Assembly: GCA_030435675.1 (NCBI GenBank) | Contig: CM059623.1 | Location: 5,172,012-5,236,011 of the forward strand | DNA from: Steinernema hermaphroditum | Taxonomy: Eukaryota > Nematoda > Chromadorea > Rhabditida > Steinernematidae | Direction of reading: 5' to 3' | DNA length: 64,000 nucleotides | Shown: positions 25,162 through 37,276 of the stretch, one piece after another | How the letters are laid out: each line of letters begins with the position of its first letter | Position numbering within the stretch: the stretch's first letter is position 1 | Notes under the pieces: model-generated | What the model saw: only the letters and a program-made list of their open reading frames with translations | What the model was told of the DNA's origin: nothing | Database searches by the model: none | Translations under genes and position numbers: made by a program

Positions 25162-27181
25162 CTAAACCCCCTCGGTCCTCTGAATCTCCGCTCCGCCTCC
25201 TCCACCCTCGCCGGTGATGATGATCTCCGGCTTCGGTGAGGAGATCGCCTGATTCCCATTCGGCGCGTAGACGTTCGTCGCGTTCGGCGGTTTCCGGCAT
25301 CTGCAGCAGAAGAAGCGCCCAACGCAGCTTCGGAGTGTCGTGTTGTGGAAAAGGCACACGAAGGGGAGCGCTCCTGAAAGAGGAGCCTTGGTGAGCCTTG
25401 GACAAAGACCCGTACCTAGGAAGATCTGGATCAGGGCCATGAGGGCGACGTTGAGAGCGAACGGCAGCGGGGTGATCGTCAGGATGACGACGTAGAAGGC
25501 GTTGAGGAAGGAGGCCGGCAGCGCTAAGGAGGAGGCGAGCTTTGCGTGCTGAACGGCATGGAACGAGGAGAGGAGTACGGTATCTACCTGGACCTTCTCG
25601 TGGTTGGGGTGCTTGGCTGTGCGGCTCAAGTAGAGGACGACGAAGAACATGGCGACGTTGCAGAAGAGGAAGACCGTGTGGATGAGACTGAAGCGGAGGT
25701 GTTTCTGAAAAGGTTAAGAAGTGGCTTCCTCTGGCCGACCCGGTGCAACATTGCTCGGATCGCTCGCCCAACTATTCTCAGAATCTGGCGCAAGTTGTCC
25801 ATCCGAGAGAAATATGGATCGACGTGTCATAAAAGTTGTTTTCAGAAACGGGATTGTGCACAAATGCACAGAACGTGGCCTTTGCTCTGTATCCGAACCT
25901 CTTCTGCTCTCGCATTCTTCCGTGTTTCCTTGTTATACTACCACACAACAGATGCTTTTTCCCGAGGGCCGAAGACTTTAGATGCAGCCATTCATCCCCT
26001 ACCGTAGTTCATTTTTTGTTTTTAACCCCTCTTATTCATAACTGCATTCCGCTAGATTACCGTAATTACCCACTTACGAGCTATTATCCGTAATCTCGTA
26101 AATCAACTTACCGTACCCAGGGGCACGAGCTCGTAATTCCAGATGGCCTCTGAGGAGTCGTAGTGGTAGAATGGCTCTCCGTCGAAGGGAATCAGCATGT
26201 GGGCGCCGAAGAAGGTGGCCACGAACATCCAGCAGAGGGTGCGGCGGCCCGTGAAAAAGGTCTGTGTGAGTTTCTTGCTGAGGAGGGCGACGAAGCGGTT
26301 GAGAAGAAGGAGGAAGGCGGCGGTGGAGAAGGCCGACCACGACCCCACCTGGAGACTGCCCACGGTGGGCATTCCTCCGCAGGAGAAGTCGCAGTGCGAT
26401 AGCGAATAGAAGCTCGCGAACAGCCCTGAAAGGGACTTCTGCACTGGGTACGGTATGGCCGAAAAACACCACAGTTTGGCAGCCGGTTACTGGCGCGGAA
26501 TATGGAGGAGCTAAGTGCGTGGGTGTGGGGTGTCAGGATTGAGTTTAAGTTTAAGTTCAAGGATTGGAGCAGGGGGGTACGATGACTACAGATTCGGGAT
26601 TTCTGAATTCCATTAACTAGCTCTTGAATAATCACCCAGTGCAAGACAAAGAGAGTTCTCCAAAGTGACATGCCCGTAGGTCATCGAAAGGACAGTGCCT
26701 TGAACTCGAACTATAAACCCGAAGACAATTAGCTTCTAATATGACGCAGTTTATCACAAAGTGCTCTAGTCACTCTTTGCGTCACTCGCAGCAAATCCCG
26801 GCCTTCGCGGCTCTTATTTGAGAGAAAAGTGGCAAAGATACTTTTTTTGGAAAAGCTGCTTAGATCCCGATATCCACTGCCCAGCAGAGATCGCCTATTA
26901 GGGCGTCACGCGGCAGGCTCACCTGTCAAGAGGACGTTGGTGGCGACGAAGACGAAGAGGAAGGCGAGAAGCTGGTAGAAGGGCTGTTTGAGGAAGTTGG
27001 GCTTCAGAAGGACGGCGAGGATGAGGAGCGCGGGGACGAAGGCGACGACGGAGAGCGCCAAGTAGAGGTAGCCGACGAAGTAGACGTCCGGATGCGCGTC
27101 GGCGTCGGCGCGCTCCTGGCGGAGTCGAGCGCAGATGGAGGGGTGATGGCCACAGGACCCGATCGCCGCAGATCTGTTCAT
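25162..27181 (-). CDS. Seven-transmembrane receptor, nematode chemoreceptor type
   Basis: Exons 26923-27181, 26112-26425, 25416-25704 and 25162-25373 join in phase to 357 residues. Seven hydrophobic spans can be counted: about 45-70 (VYFVGYLYLALSVVAFVPAL), 78-100, 115-140 (FSTAAFLLLLNRFVALL, the end of TM3, where an NRF motif replaces DRY as in several nematode serpentine families), 155-175, 200-225, 250-275 and 280-305. The C-terminal tail is Cys-rich then Gly-rich, cytoplasmic. Start at 27181 lies 18 bases after a CGCTCAG acceptor. This fits srt/srx-like chemoreceptors, but the subfamily is not resolvable by eye. Introns of 497 and 407 nt are longer than elsewhere. Confidence 0.75.
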
Positions 27182-27777
27182 CTCCAGCTCGAAGGGTTCG
27201 GCGCTGAGCGAAGAAGAAGGTAAGCGCAAGAGGCGGTCGGCGCGCAGATTTAATTAAACGGAGCGGAGGGGACGGGCACCTGGAGAGGCGTGCGCGTGTT
27301 TACTCCTAATTGGAAATCGCGGGAAACTCAGAAAAGGCGAACTGTGATTCCGGGGGTCCTCTTCGGGCCCGTCGGTCGACAGAAGGACGACAACAAGCGT
27401 CTTGGTCAGTTCTAACCTGAGTGAACGTTCAAGCGAACGCGAGATGCTTTCCGGAGTCGAAAAGGCGCAACTTCGGCGGCTCCCTCGGCAACAACGGCAT
27501 AATTCTCCCAAGCACGGCGGTCTATGAATTCCTTTGTTGTCGTTTCGGAATAACAGCCTCTGAGGGACGTAAACAGCTTTATGTGTCGCGGCTCTCAGGC
27601 AGCCTTAGTCACGGGAAAGGCAAAAAGGTATACGCGAGGCGCGTCAAAGTCTCTAGGGAACGTTTCCGGCAAGAAGATAGTCCCAGAGGGACCAATTTAG
27701 AGATGCGACAGAAACGGTCTTCTGTGCAGGTCCAAAATAAAGGTACTTGGAGAGGTTGTCCTTTTTTGATTCTTTGG
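27182..27777. other. Intergenic stretch upstream of the receptor gene
   Basis: No supported coding sequence. It should contain the promoter of the minus-strand receptor gene. Confidence 0.4.
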
Positions 27778-27995
27778 CGTCCTATCGAAACTGAACCGGC
27801 CCCGTCAGTTCAATGGGACCTTACCTGGCTCAACACGGGCATCTCTGATCTGGCTTAGCAGCGATCAGTCAGAAAGGACACCACTCTTTAACCAACACTA
27901 CGCTCGCGCGTTTATTTATCCCGGATTTTTATTTATGTCGGGCTTCTGTTTATGTCCGATGACACTATTTAAAAGTAATTATTATTGCGTTCTTT
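27778..27995 (+). repeat. Dispersed repeat A, copy 1
   Basis: About 215 bp that recur at 59688-59890 at roughly 80 percent identity. Both contain CAATGGGACCTTAC, TGGCTCAACACGG, GCTCGCGCGTTTATTTATCC and TTTATGTCCGATGA. In both copies the first part reads WDLTWLNT.ISDLA-stop in the same frame with mostly silent changes, so it looks like the 3' end of a protein gene plus its 3' UTR, copied as part of a mobile element or duplicated gene. The parent is not in the window. Confidence 0.75.
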
Positions 27996-28182
27996 GCTTA
28001 ATGAAGGGCCATAGGTGCGGAAACCGTTTCCGGAAACAGTTTTTACAATGGCGAAAACTTTTTCCGCAACTATGACCGGTCCTAAAAGTTTTAATTCACG
28101 TATGTTTGCTGCACTCAGATAGATTAATCGGATTTGTATATTTTATTAACATAAAAAGCGAAATTTTGTCGTCGTCTACACA

Positions 28183-29918
28183 CTACGGGCCAGGTGGATT
28201 GAAATAGTCCTCTGGCAGCGGCATGTTGTGCCCCGCATCGAAGTCGACGAGGTACTTGTCGCAGTAGTGGAAGATCAACTCTCGTCGTTGTTTGTCTTCC
28301 AACCTAAACAGCGACATTGACGCCTTCGCGGCAACTTCTCGAACGAACCCATTGTACAACCTGTATCGCGTCAGAGTGGTGATATTATCCGTCGGAGCCG
28401 ATACCCTCTCCACGGGCGAGAGTGCGAGCCACTCTTTCGCGATGTTCCTATCGCTCTCGTTGCGTAGGAGACCGGGATGCCTGCTCTCGATGAGATCAAC
28501 CAGGAGCTGATTTGCACGGTTCGACGCCCTCCGATCAGCGGCACTACCGAACTCGTCGGTGACGATGATGTCGTCGTCGCTCCTTCGGATCAGCCGTACA
28601 GGCCCGTTGTACATCGACAGCTGAAGGGAGTTGTGACTACGCTGGAGGCGCGCATATCCTACCTGCTTCGAAATCGGCAGATTTAGATATTTCCGAACAG
28701 CGTACTGCACCACAAAATCCACGGGCTTCGGCATCTTCGCGATGGCCAACGGCAGCAGGTCGTCGAAAGTGGCGTCAAGCAGGAGGGAGCCGACATTGTA
28801 GTTAGCGGCCGCCCAAGTGGCAGTGAATCCTCCAATCGACCATCCGTACAAGATAATGTCAGACTCCTTGAATCCCAGCTTCTTCGTAGCGAACTGCATG
28901 ACTGCCTCCACGGCATTTTGCTCTTGGTCGGGATACGGTAGTCCGCTGCTTTGGGCGAAGCCAGGGTGGTTCCATCCCAGGATCGAGTAACCTTTGGCCA
29001 AGGGGGCGTTCGCGATTCCAACTTCGTAGAAACCGGCGTTTCCTTCGCAAGTGACCACAAGTTTCGATCCGGTGGAAGACTTGTGGCGGTTGTCGACAAA
29101 CATAGAGTCAATGCAATTTCCGTCTTCGGTGAGAAGGACGTTGCGTCGGCCACCCTGAAACCATTCAGTACCGTTTCCGCTTGCTCCACTAAATACACAC
29201 GTGCTCCTTCACGAGCTTCCTTCTGCCAGCTTTGAGGACACCCGCGAACAAAGTCTTGAATAGGGAGGTGGCTCCGGGATAGAGCATTCGTCGGCCGAAC
29301 GTGTGGACCACAAAAGCGGACACTGGATCCTTCACAAGATCCCAAAGCGGCCCCATATCGGCGAATTCCTTCTCGTCCGTGGCAACGAACTTCTTGCCGG
29401 CCCTGGTTTCAGCAATGTACTCGATAGGTGCCATGAAAATCTAAAAGAGGTGTTCACGTGAGAGTAAGAGAAATCCTACTTCGTAGTCGTAGTTCCTTAG
29501 CTGCGCTTCGGCGTCCGGAGAAGGTTCCCTGCTTTCGGTTACTTCCATGAGAACATTCGTAAATTTCCGATAATCTTCACTGAAATCTGAAATGCACAAG
29601 TCTGCTCAATTCAGAGCATCTGTACCTGCAGATCCGACCAATTGTTCTAGTGGTGTAGGCGATACTGTAGTAGATCACTATGTACTGCAGGAATTTCATC
29701 ACGCAGGCAGGTTCGTACCACCTTCGGTTGTATGCCATGGCGATGAGTACTGGAGATACGACGGTGCAGAAGTGGCGGAATCCCCGAGCGAACATAAGCA
29801 TACGGTCTCCCATCGTCTCGGCCACGTTCTCCTGGTAGGGGTCGTCACCGATAGGGATTTCATACTTGTCCAATATATTCGATCCGAAGATGAAATGTAT
29901 AAGCTTGCTCAGTGACAT
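28183..29918 (-). CDS. ABHD16A: ABHD16A-type phosphatidylserine lipase
   Basis: Integral-membrane serine hydrolase; the mammalian enzyme makes lysophosphatidylserine from phosphatidylserine. Exons 29626-29918, 29480-29579, 29201-29440, 28663-29154 and 28183-28620 join in phase to 520 residues (human 558). Two membrane spans lie at about 45-63 and 78-95, then the family block VVHTFGRRMLYPG (about 185), GNAGFYEVG, LGWNHPGFA, the nucleophile elbow GWSIGG with Ser near residue 317, DATFDDLLPLA, an Asp-rich loop (RRSDDDIIV) and the catalytic His in AGHNMPL at about 506. Intron 28621-28662 is 42 nt and has no stop; removing it restores KQLSMYNGPVRLI. The start follows a CTTTCAG acceptor. PRKRIP1 ends 155 bp upstream on the same strand, suggesting an operon. 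Confidence 0.94.
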
Positions 29919-30073
29919 CGCCCGGTCTTCACTCTCCCTGAAAGACAGCAATCCACCTGTTATCTAGCGCACGGTAGAGGTATCGAGGGAACCAACAAAG
30001 GCGAAAGCAGCAAAGATGGACAGAACCAACGGAAACCATTTAATCGGCAATCAATCCAACAGCAATGTACACA

Positions 30074-30731
30074 CTATGCTTTGATCTCTTCCTCCTTTGG
30101 CCGATCGACGGCTGGAGAATCGTTCTCTCTGGGTTCACCTGCTTCTTTCTTAGTTTCTGTGCTGGGCTCTTCCTTCTCAACGTCTTCGGGTTCCTCCTCT
30201 TCGCTTTCCTCTTGTGATTCCTCTGGTTCCTAAGCCAAATAGTCGATAACGCCTTAAACGGCGAGCTCACCTCCTTCTTCTGCTTCTTATTCTTCTTCAA
30301 GTTTTCTTTCCTTCGCTGGCGCTTCGCGCGCTTCTTCGCCGTCCTCGCCTCTTCGGCTTCCCGGATCGACTGGACCCTTTCTTCGTACTCGAGATCTTTG
30401 TCCTCCTTCTCTGCCTGTTTCGCAATGTACTCCAGGCGCTCCATCTCTTTTCGCCTGTTGTTGCGGAAGATGTGGAATTCGGCGCTGCCGGCTGCAGCTG
30501 AGGATCCAACAACATTGCGCACGAATTCGGGTGGAGCTTTTGGCTTCGCTTCTTCTCGTCGCGTGGGAATGTAAGCTGGTTTATCCTAATACACGCAATG
30601 GTGAACTCCAAAGCAAGGAAAGCTGTGCAACTTACGATGTTCTTCTGGAGCCGCTCAAGGCGCATGCGAATCAGGTCGTAGTTGGACTTGGCCTTACGCT
30701 CCTCATCGGCCTCGCGGTCTTCGATGGGCAT
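30074..30731 (-). CDS. PRKRIP1: PRKRIP1-like spliceosome-associated protein
   Basis: Exons 30636-30731, 30271-30585 and 30074-30229 join in phase to 188 residues, the family's usual size (human 184). The signature block is present: PPEFVRNVVGSSAAAGSAEF then HIFRNNRRKEMERLEYI, followed by a long basic helix (KKRAKRQRRKENLKKNKKQK) and a Glu-rich tail. In human C-complex spliceosomes PRKRIP1 is a long helical nuclear protein that bridges U2 and catalytic-core components; the same role is inferred. The start codon comes one base after a TTTTGCAG acceptor, so the mature mRNA has almost no 5' UTR beyond the spliced leader. First gene of a likely two-gene unit with ABHD16A. Confidence 0.92.
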
Positions 30732-31063
30732 TCTGCAAAAGCCAAGCTGCCAAGGGAAACGCGAAAGCACAGCGCGATAAGAACGGCGCGTAAACAAGCG
30801 ACGCGAAAAGAGACGAAAAGGAAGGACTTACTGACCGCCACTTTTGCGAAACAGGGAGAAGACGAACGGTAGAACTTTCTGGGAGCCCGGGGAAGGGCAC
30901 TTCTGCGCTCAGATTTGAGGCTGTGTACATTATGCGGTTCTTCGGAGGCGTGTCATGATCCTTTCGTCCTACTTGTAGTCATCTGTCTATGGAGCCCGTA
31001 TTCATGTTCTTCTCCCAATCATGTATGTACAAGTTTATTCACTCCTATTCTGTTCTGAGACAT
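30732..31063. other. Spacer between membrane-protein gene and PRKRIP1
   Basis: 332 bp on the minus strand between a stop and the next start. No gene seen; probably the 3' UTR of the upstream gene and a promoter or trans-splicing region. Confidence 0.45.
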
Positions 31064-33744
31064 TCAGGATACTGTAGACGAGTATTCCGTAGAATCGCTG
31101 GTGAACGCGCCATACTCGGCCTGGAGGGAGTGCGAATGCACCGAGGAAGAGCCATAGCTCCTCCACTTCCGCAGGCTCACCACCGCCTGCTGCGAGTTCA
31201 TCCTCTGACTGCACACGAAACACCGAATCGGGCCCCAGCCCCCCTGAGGTGGACTCCCCTCGAAAACGCTGGCTCTGCTGTCGACCTCCGGAAAATTTAA
31301 GCTTTCTGTTTCCTCCGTCTGCCCTTCTTCGGTGTTCTAGAAGCGGTGCGTAGAGATTACGCTATCAGGACGGTCTTTACCGGAAAGTGTTTGTTCCAAG
31401 AGTAAACGAGGCAGTCGCAGTAGAACATGAACACGACGTAGACGATGTATATCTGCAAAGCGCCGGCTTGACGAGTGCTCGCAGAGCACACGTACCGAGA
31501 AGGGAACGGTGAGCAGTTTCGTGAGCCCGAGAAGTTCTCTGGCGGTGAAGTAGAGCGTCGGTTCCATGACGGCCTCGCGACCGCGCTGGAAGAAGACGTA
31601 GGGGTTGTTTGGTTCGAGCACGAAGATCTTGAGGACGTCCACTAAGACCGTGATTACGGTATGCAGGTTGTGGGCTGTCATCCAGCAGATCCACCAAAGG
31701 AAGTGACGAGGTCTCCTCTGCAGCAACACTTTTTTAAAAAGAGGTGTGCCACTCACGATTTTGTAGGCGAAGATGGTGAGCATGGGCAGGAAAATACCCG
31801 GGAGAGCGAAGAACATGATGAGGCCCTGCCTTAGGCGGACCTATCCTTCTAAAACACACGTCTTCACCTTAAGACTGTGCAAACTGTGTCAAAAAGATCG
31901 TCATTTCAACCGATCTGCACGATAATTTAAACGGTAAAATGGTAGCGTAGACATTGCTGTCACTTTTGTCACTTCTTTTCATTCGCGGAGGAAATAGACT
32001 GATCGCACGATCCAAGTATTCGGACAGTCGCTCCAGTGCGGTCAAGATGAATCATGTAACCGTCTCCAGAAGACCACCCTTGCATTTCAAAATGATACGT
32101 CTAGTGCTTTTTCCGACACCTTCTCCAGAGCTCAGCGCTTCGTCATAAATATACTGGCCATGAAATGTCCATTATTATGCAGCCTCTTGACGTTGGGAGA
32201 AAACGCGATCGGACACTAAGCGTAAATCATCTCGGACATTCCACGTCAGTTCTATTTTGAAACGTTGTTGAGGTTGCTGCATCAGAGCAAGCGAACACCC
32301 GGGCTTCGTTGTCTTCGTCTTACTACCGTAGCCTTGTCCACAGAAGACTCTCTAGGGAGTCTCCTGGACCAACCATTCCTCTAGTTTCTTGCCTCGTTTG
32401 CCATAAAACAGTTCACATACGGACTCGTTCGTCGATGTTGTTAGGGATACGGAGGATCATCTTCTCGCGGGAGCCGTTGGCGAACTCTTTGTAGAAGACG
32501 AAGGCGGTGCTCTGCTTGAGGCGCTCCCTCTCGATGATGTTCTGCTCGCGTTGGCTCAGCAGGGGATCTCTGATGTGGAGGTAGCAGTCGAAGAAGACGG
32601 CGGCCGTCAAGCACTGAAACGCTCATTCAGAAATTAGTCAAATTTCTCTTTGTCCCCCACAGACGTGCTTAACGGTGATTGATGCACCTCGCGCGCCGCC
32701 AAGGGAAACGCCAAAGGACGCGTGTGGATTTGCAGGGTTTTTCTCTATTTTGGGCGCATTTGCGATTGCAGAAAGCGTCTCCAGGACATCGTCGCCTCAT
32801 TCACCACCAGCGAGATAGACGAATGTCCACTGGAGTTAGGCTCACGCGATCGCCATAGAAAACGAAATGCAAATTAGGCGTTGGCCAGGCTGTTTGTCAG
32901 AGCTAACTGCTGTGGGCCCTAATCATTGGCCGCGGATGTCAAAGTTAACATTTTAATTAAATATGCGTAGTCATGTGTACAAAATGTGTCTTTGGAACGT
33001 AGTCGTCTCGAGCTACTAATGAAGGATTGAATAGAAGGCAAGAGTTTAATCAAGGACGTAAAATGTTGTCGGGGATAATGAAATGAACGCTTTAGGAGTG
33101 GCACAGAGCCATTCGCTGTTCGCTGCTCGCAGCTGTTGAAAGTCAACACGACCTGCCGCAGAAATATAGAAAATAAAATGCTTCCTTTTTGGTGACTGTC
33201 TGGTAAACAGAAGCTGGAAACAGTGACAGTCATTTATGTGGCAAGAATCAATGTGAAATGGTGGGAAATCGACCGATTTCACATATTAGTTAGTTAGTTC
33301 TACTTAGTAAAATGACTTCCGTCGTTTGCAGTTTTTGTCTGGTAGACAGACACCGAAAGGGTGACTTTTTAGTCGCATCCGTTTTAGAGAGGGGTTCTGG
33401 GTCCCACACACGACCCACTATGTTCTACCGTATCCCATTTGCAGATTGTACTTACACTCACGCTATCGCTCACTCTCAAAAAGCGAAATAAACGTGGGCA
33501 CCGCCGGACGCTTGAAGCGTTTTTGGCATTAATAAACGACCCACGACGACAGCCGAGGGCAAAGAGCGCCCCTGCAAACGCTGCACCCAAATAAGTCAAT
33601 TAGGGGACTCACCCAAGTGTACGCGGCGCCGTAGAAGATCGCGCGACGTCGATCTACGCATCCGATCCGCGGAGGGACGTTCTCGTAGGAGTCGACGCGC
33701 GAGTCGAAGTTCGCCGTCCGGAGCGCCAGTGACTCGACGCTCAT
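31064..33744 (-). CDS. Multi-pass membrane protein of unknown family
   Basis: Exons 33613-33744, 32425-32613, 31496-31840, 31381-31452 and 31064-31336 join in phase to 336 residues. Four hydrophobic segments: about 35-55 (AIFYGAAYTWCLTAAVFF), 115-135 (GLIMFFALPGIFLPMLTIFA), 148-175 (FLWWICWMTAHNLHTVITVL) and 220-240 (YIVYVVFMFYCDCLVYSW). A charged loop sits between the first two and a Ser-rich, presumably cytoplasmic, tail of 90 residues ends the protein. I do not recognise the family; tetraspan proteins of nematodes would fit. The 999-nt first intron is unusually long. The junction 32425/31840 uses donor GTCCGT and acceptor GATAG, phase 0, and is the least certain. Confidence 0.7.
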
Positions 33745-34169
33745 TCGGCGCGCACCTCTGAAAACGCTAAAATTAACTAGCGGCCCGATTAGCCCCGAGG
33801 GATCGGACGGCGAGCGGAATTCGGGCGCGGTCGCATGACAGAAGACAAACGTCGGAAGGCGCCTAAGTAGCTCAATTAGATTACCACCTCGCCAGCGGAT
33901 CGGCTGCTCGAGGCGCCAAAAGCAGGAAGCGTGTGCAACAACTCAAACGATGACGGTGATTGGTGTTCCGTAAACCAAAAACGATTCACGGTGTCAATAG
34001 CCGCCCCCTGGTCGCCGTCGTCACCTTCAGGCATCGTGCGAGGCTCTGCCAAGAGCGTTCCCCCACCCCATCATTTGTACTTATGTTAATTTGTAATGAA
34101 CCCGGCGCCGATGGGGTGGAAACGCTCTGCAGCTGCAAAACACTTATTTATTTATACACAACAATGAGC
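33745..34169. other. Spacer between EGF gene and membrane-protein gene
   Basis: 425 bp on the minus strand with no recognised gene; likely the 3' UTR of the EGF-repeat gene and the promoter of the next gene. Confidence 0.45.
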
Positions 34170-36999
34170 TCAGAAAACAATTCGCTGTCCACCGCCGGGC
34201 GGGAGCACCCCAACTGGCTGCTTCTTCGCCTTGATCTTCGATGCCTTTGGTTTATTATCCTTCCCTTCCAGATCTGACTCCGCCTCCCCTTTAAGGCCTT
34301 CTTCCGGGTGGCCGCCCTTCTTTGGCATATTGTCCGCACGACATACTCGCATCCGATCACATACTATGGCAATAATAGCGAGCGGGAGAAGCACCAAGAG
34401 CATTGTTGCCGGATAAGTGTAGCGATAATTGCGCTTCAATAAGGAGAATATTAAAAAAGGATACAAAAGGACATCTTACCAAGTAACGTGCTTTGAAATC
34501 TGTATTTTTCTCGCGATCGCAATCCACTCCTTCATAATTAGAAGAACACTTGCAGCGGAATCCTCTTCGAAAATCATTGTCAGGAACGCACTCTCCGTGA
34601 ACACATGTGAGTTTACCATCGCCTTTGCAGACATCTTTGGGTATTTCGCAGTAGGTGCCAAGGTAGTTAGTCTTCGTACAGTCACATCTGAAAGGAGCAC
34701 ACTCACAAACGGCATCTGGCAAGGCACCAACTTGTAATCCAGAAATCCGTCCGGCTGACATACTCCATTGTTTTCACATTCGTGAAACGTACACGGGTCG
34801 ACCTCGCCCCCACAGTCGTGACCAGATGCCCCCATTGGACATATACATCGGTAGCCTCTCTTCTTTTCTTCTTCGCTACATAAACCGTTTCCGTGAGCTT
34901 CATTGATGCCACACGGCAAGCAGTAGCCTTCCTTGCAGAGGTCTTTTCTTCCGTTTCCACACTGAGAATTCTCTGCACAAAACTGAGCTGAATTCAGGGG
35001 AAATTTAATAAAAAGTTTCATCGAAAGCTTACATTTCTGCTTTCCCTCCTCTTCGTTCTCGACCTCCTGGTCCATCGAGCATACACAAGCAAAGCTAATG
35101 TCGTTTTTTACGGCTTCTTCGTCGAATAGGGCAACGCACAAAGTACCATTTCCACAGGGACTGTGGCGACAAGGATCTTCCACTGAGCAGTACTGCCCCG
35201 TGTACCCTTCATTACACCTGAAAAGTAATAAGCGGATAAGGAAAATGTGACTTACTTGCAGGCAAAATAGCCTTTTTCTTGACTACCACGTGATACACAA
35301 GTGCCATGTTTTCCGCATATGTCATCATGCCGCTTGCACACGTCCTCCTTTTCTATTCTCTCCGTACAGTAACGCCCAGTCCAGCCTTCCTTGTCATTTC
35401 CTGTGCATTCACACACCGGCAAGAGGAAACTCCGCCCGTCATCTAAGTTGCAACAATATACATTATCGACTAAAAACGAAACCTACATCGATGTATCTGA
35501 GGCTCGCACGTCCCATGATAATTACACTCATTGTTGTAAACACCACCGCGCTCCTTTACCCTATTATAATCCCTCAGGAATACCTCTCGAAAATCTTTGT
35601 CTTCTTCTGATATGCAGCTGGCAATGTCTTCCGGATTGCTAACACAGGGGATGCAGAACTGGCTTAACCTCGTCTCGTCAAACTCTATTTCTTCACAATG
35701 TTTACCACTCAGCTTGACCCCTACAGCGTTCCTAACCGGAGCAGAACAATTACATGCGGGCTCTAAAAAGCCCGTTTTCTGATTTGTTTTCGTGTAACAT
35801 GTTCCGCCATTCACACACGTGAAATCGATACAGGGGCTGATGTACTGACAGCGATCTCCGGAGTAAAAGGCTTCACACTGGCATTTGCAAATCTTGCTCG
35901 AACTCGAGTTTCCCGTTACCGTGGTCGTCATTGGATTTTCGTTATCTTCATAAGGGATTCCATGGTAGTTGCAGTAATCATCAGCACATCGCTGAGCTTC
36001 CGATTGTTCGCAAAACGATCCAAAGAATCCATCTTTGCATATACATCTGAGACTCATATAATAGCACATGTCCATCAATCGAGATTCTTACGAATAACTG
36101 ACGGTAATCGTTAAATCGGTAAATGTATGCCCTATGTTGCCAACACTTTCCTGAGGGTTGATCGTATGATCCGGGTGCATCACAAATCTTGGGTTGTCAA
36201 CAGGAATGCAGACTGCTCCATTTTTGCACAGATTGTCATTGCAAATGTGAACGTTTTTCTCGTACTGACATCGCTTTCCCACATACCGGTCCGAACATTT
36301 GCAGTAATATCTAAACTTCGAATTATACTAACAACTGTCATGATAGACATAACATACGAATCACCTGTAGAGACACACTCTCCTCCGTTAAAGCACAAAT
36401 TTGGCCTAGTGCACGGATTGAATTTAATTTCACCCTTTAACTTCATGTGAACAGGTACAGGTTCTTCTTCCTCCTCCAACTTTGGAAGGGGAGGGATGAG
36501 GACTCCAAGACCCTTGATTTCATTCTTCGCCTTATCTCGTCTCCTCGTTCTAGCCTCTTTCTTGCGAAGCGACAACAAATTCTTATTCGTTGAACTACTG
36601 AAGCAGTTACATTCATCTAAAAATACGCTATATCTTATTGTTAATTAATTGGAAGCAAGCTATTGTTTGTGTTCTTCTAAAATTCTTTTACAAAACACTC
36701 TAATTTAAATTTGCCTCCTCTCGTTACTTGCAATATAAAAGGGGATATTCAATAATCAAAAGCAAGAAAGCACAATAACACGTAGGTAAAAATTCCAATT
36801 TCAGCCAGCGAAAGTAATGAGAACCAAAAATATAAAATATATATGCGCATTCTTCATTTCAAATTAATCTGTCGAAATTGCCAGGAATTCCCACCTAAAT
36901 CCTCAAAATGTCCCTCTTGTTTGCAGATGAGTCCAAAGCCTTACCTGCTAGAAGCAGCAGCGCGGCGCACAGCGCAGCAAGAGTCAAAAATCGGCCCAT
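34170..36999 (-). CDS. Single-pass membrane protein with many EGF-like repeats
   Basis: Exons 36945-36999, 36358-36616, 36092-36310, 35487-36046, 35256-35442, 35033-35217, 34732-34987, 34480-34687 and 34170-34433 join in phase to 730 residues. Exon 1 encodes a clean signal peptide (MGRFLTLAALCAALLLLAG). A short basic segment is followed by roughly nine to ten EGF-like modules, some irregular: PNLCFNGGECVSTG, CSDRYVGKRCQ, CKDGFFGSFCE, CEAFYSGDRCQY, CNEGYTGQYCS, ICPMGASGHDC, CSSNYEGVDCD. A membrane span follows (TMLLVLLPLAIIAIV) and a Lys-rich cytoplasmic tail of about 60 residues. It is probably a cell-surface adhesion or signalling protein; no DSL or calcium-binding EGF signature was recognised, so I do not call it Notch or Delta. 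The last acceptor is TTGAAG, an unusual AAG site. Confidence 0.85.
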
Positions 37000-37276
37000 T
37001 TCGTCGGACAGAAAAACTCGCGATCACCGTCGGAATTTGCTTTGTCCCCATTGTCTCGTCTACGCGTCTACTTCAGCGCGTCTACTGTCTATAGGCCGAT
37101 TCATTGCAATTAGTGCGTCTTCTTGCACTGTTTGCACTTCGGACAGTCGCCGCCCTCTTTTTTCTCGCTCTTACCCTCACGCGCGTTGTCCACTGACCGG
37201 TTCCCGGGTAATCCTCGGGTAATTACGGGTATTTAAACATTGTCCAAAGGGCAAGTGACCACTCAATCACCTAGTC

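Noticed and set aside
27421..27858. 145-codon open frame on plus
   Set aside because: Only its last part matches dispersed repeat A; the rest shows no support, so it is treated as a repeat and not as a gene.
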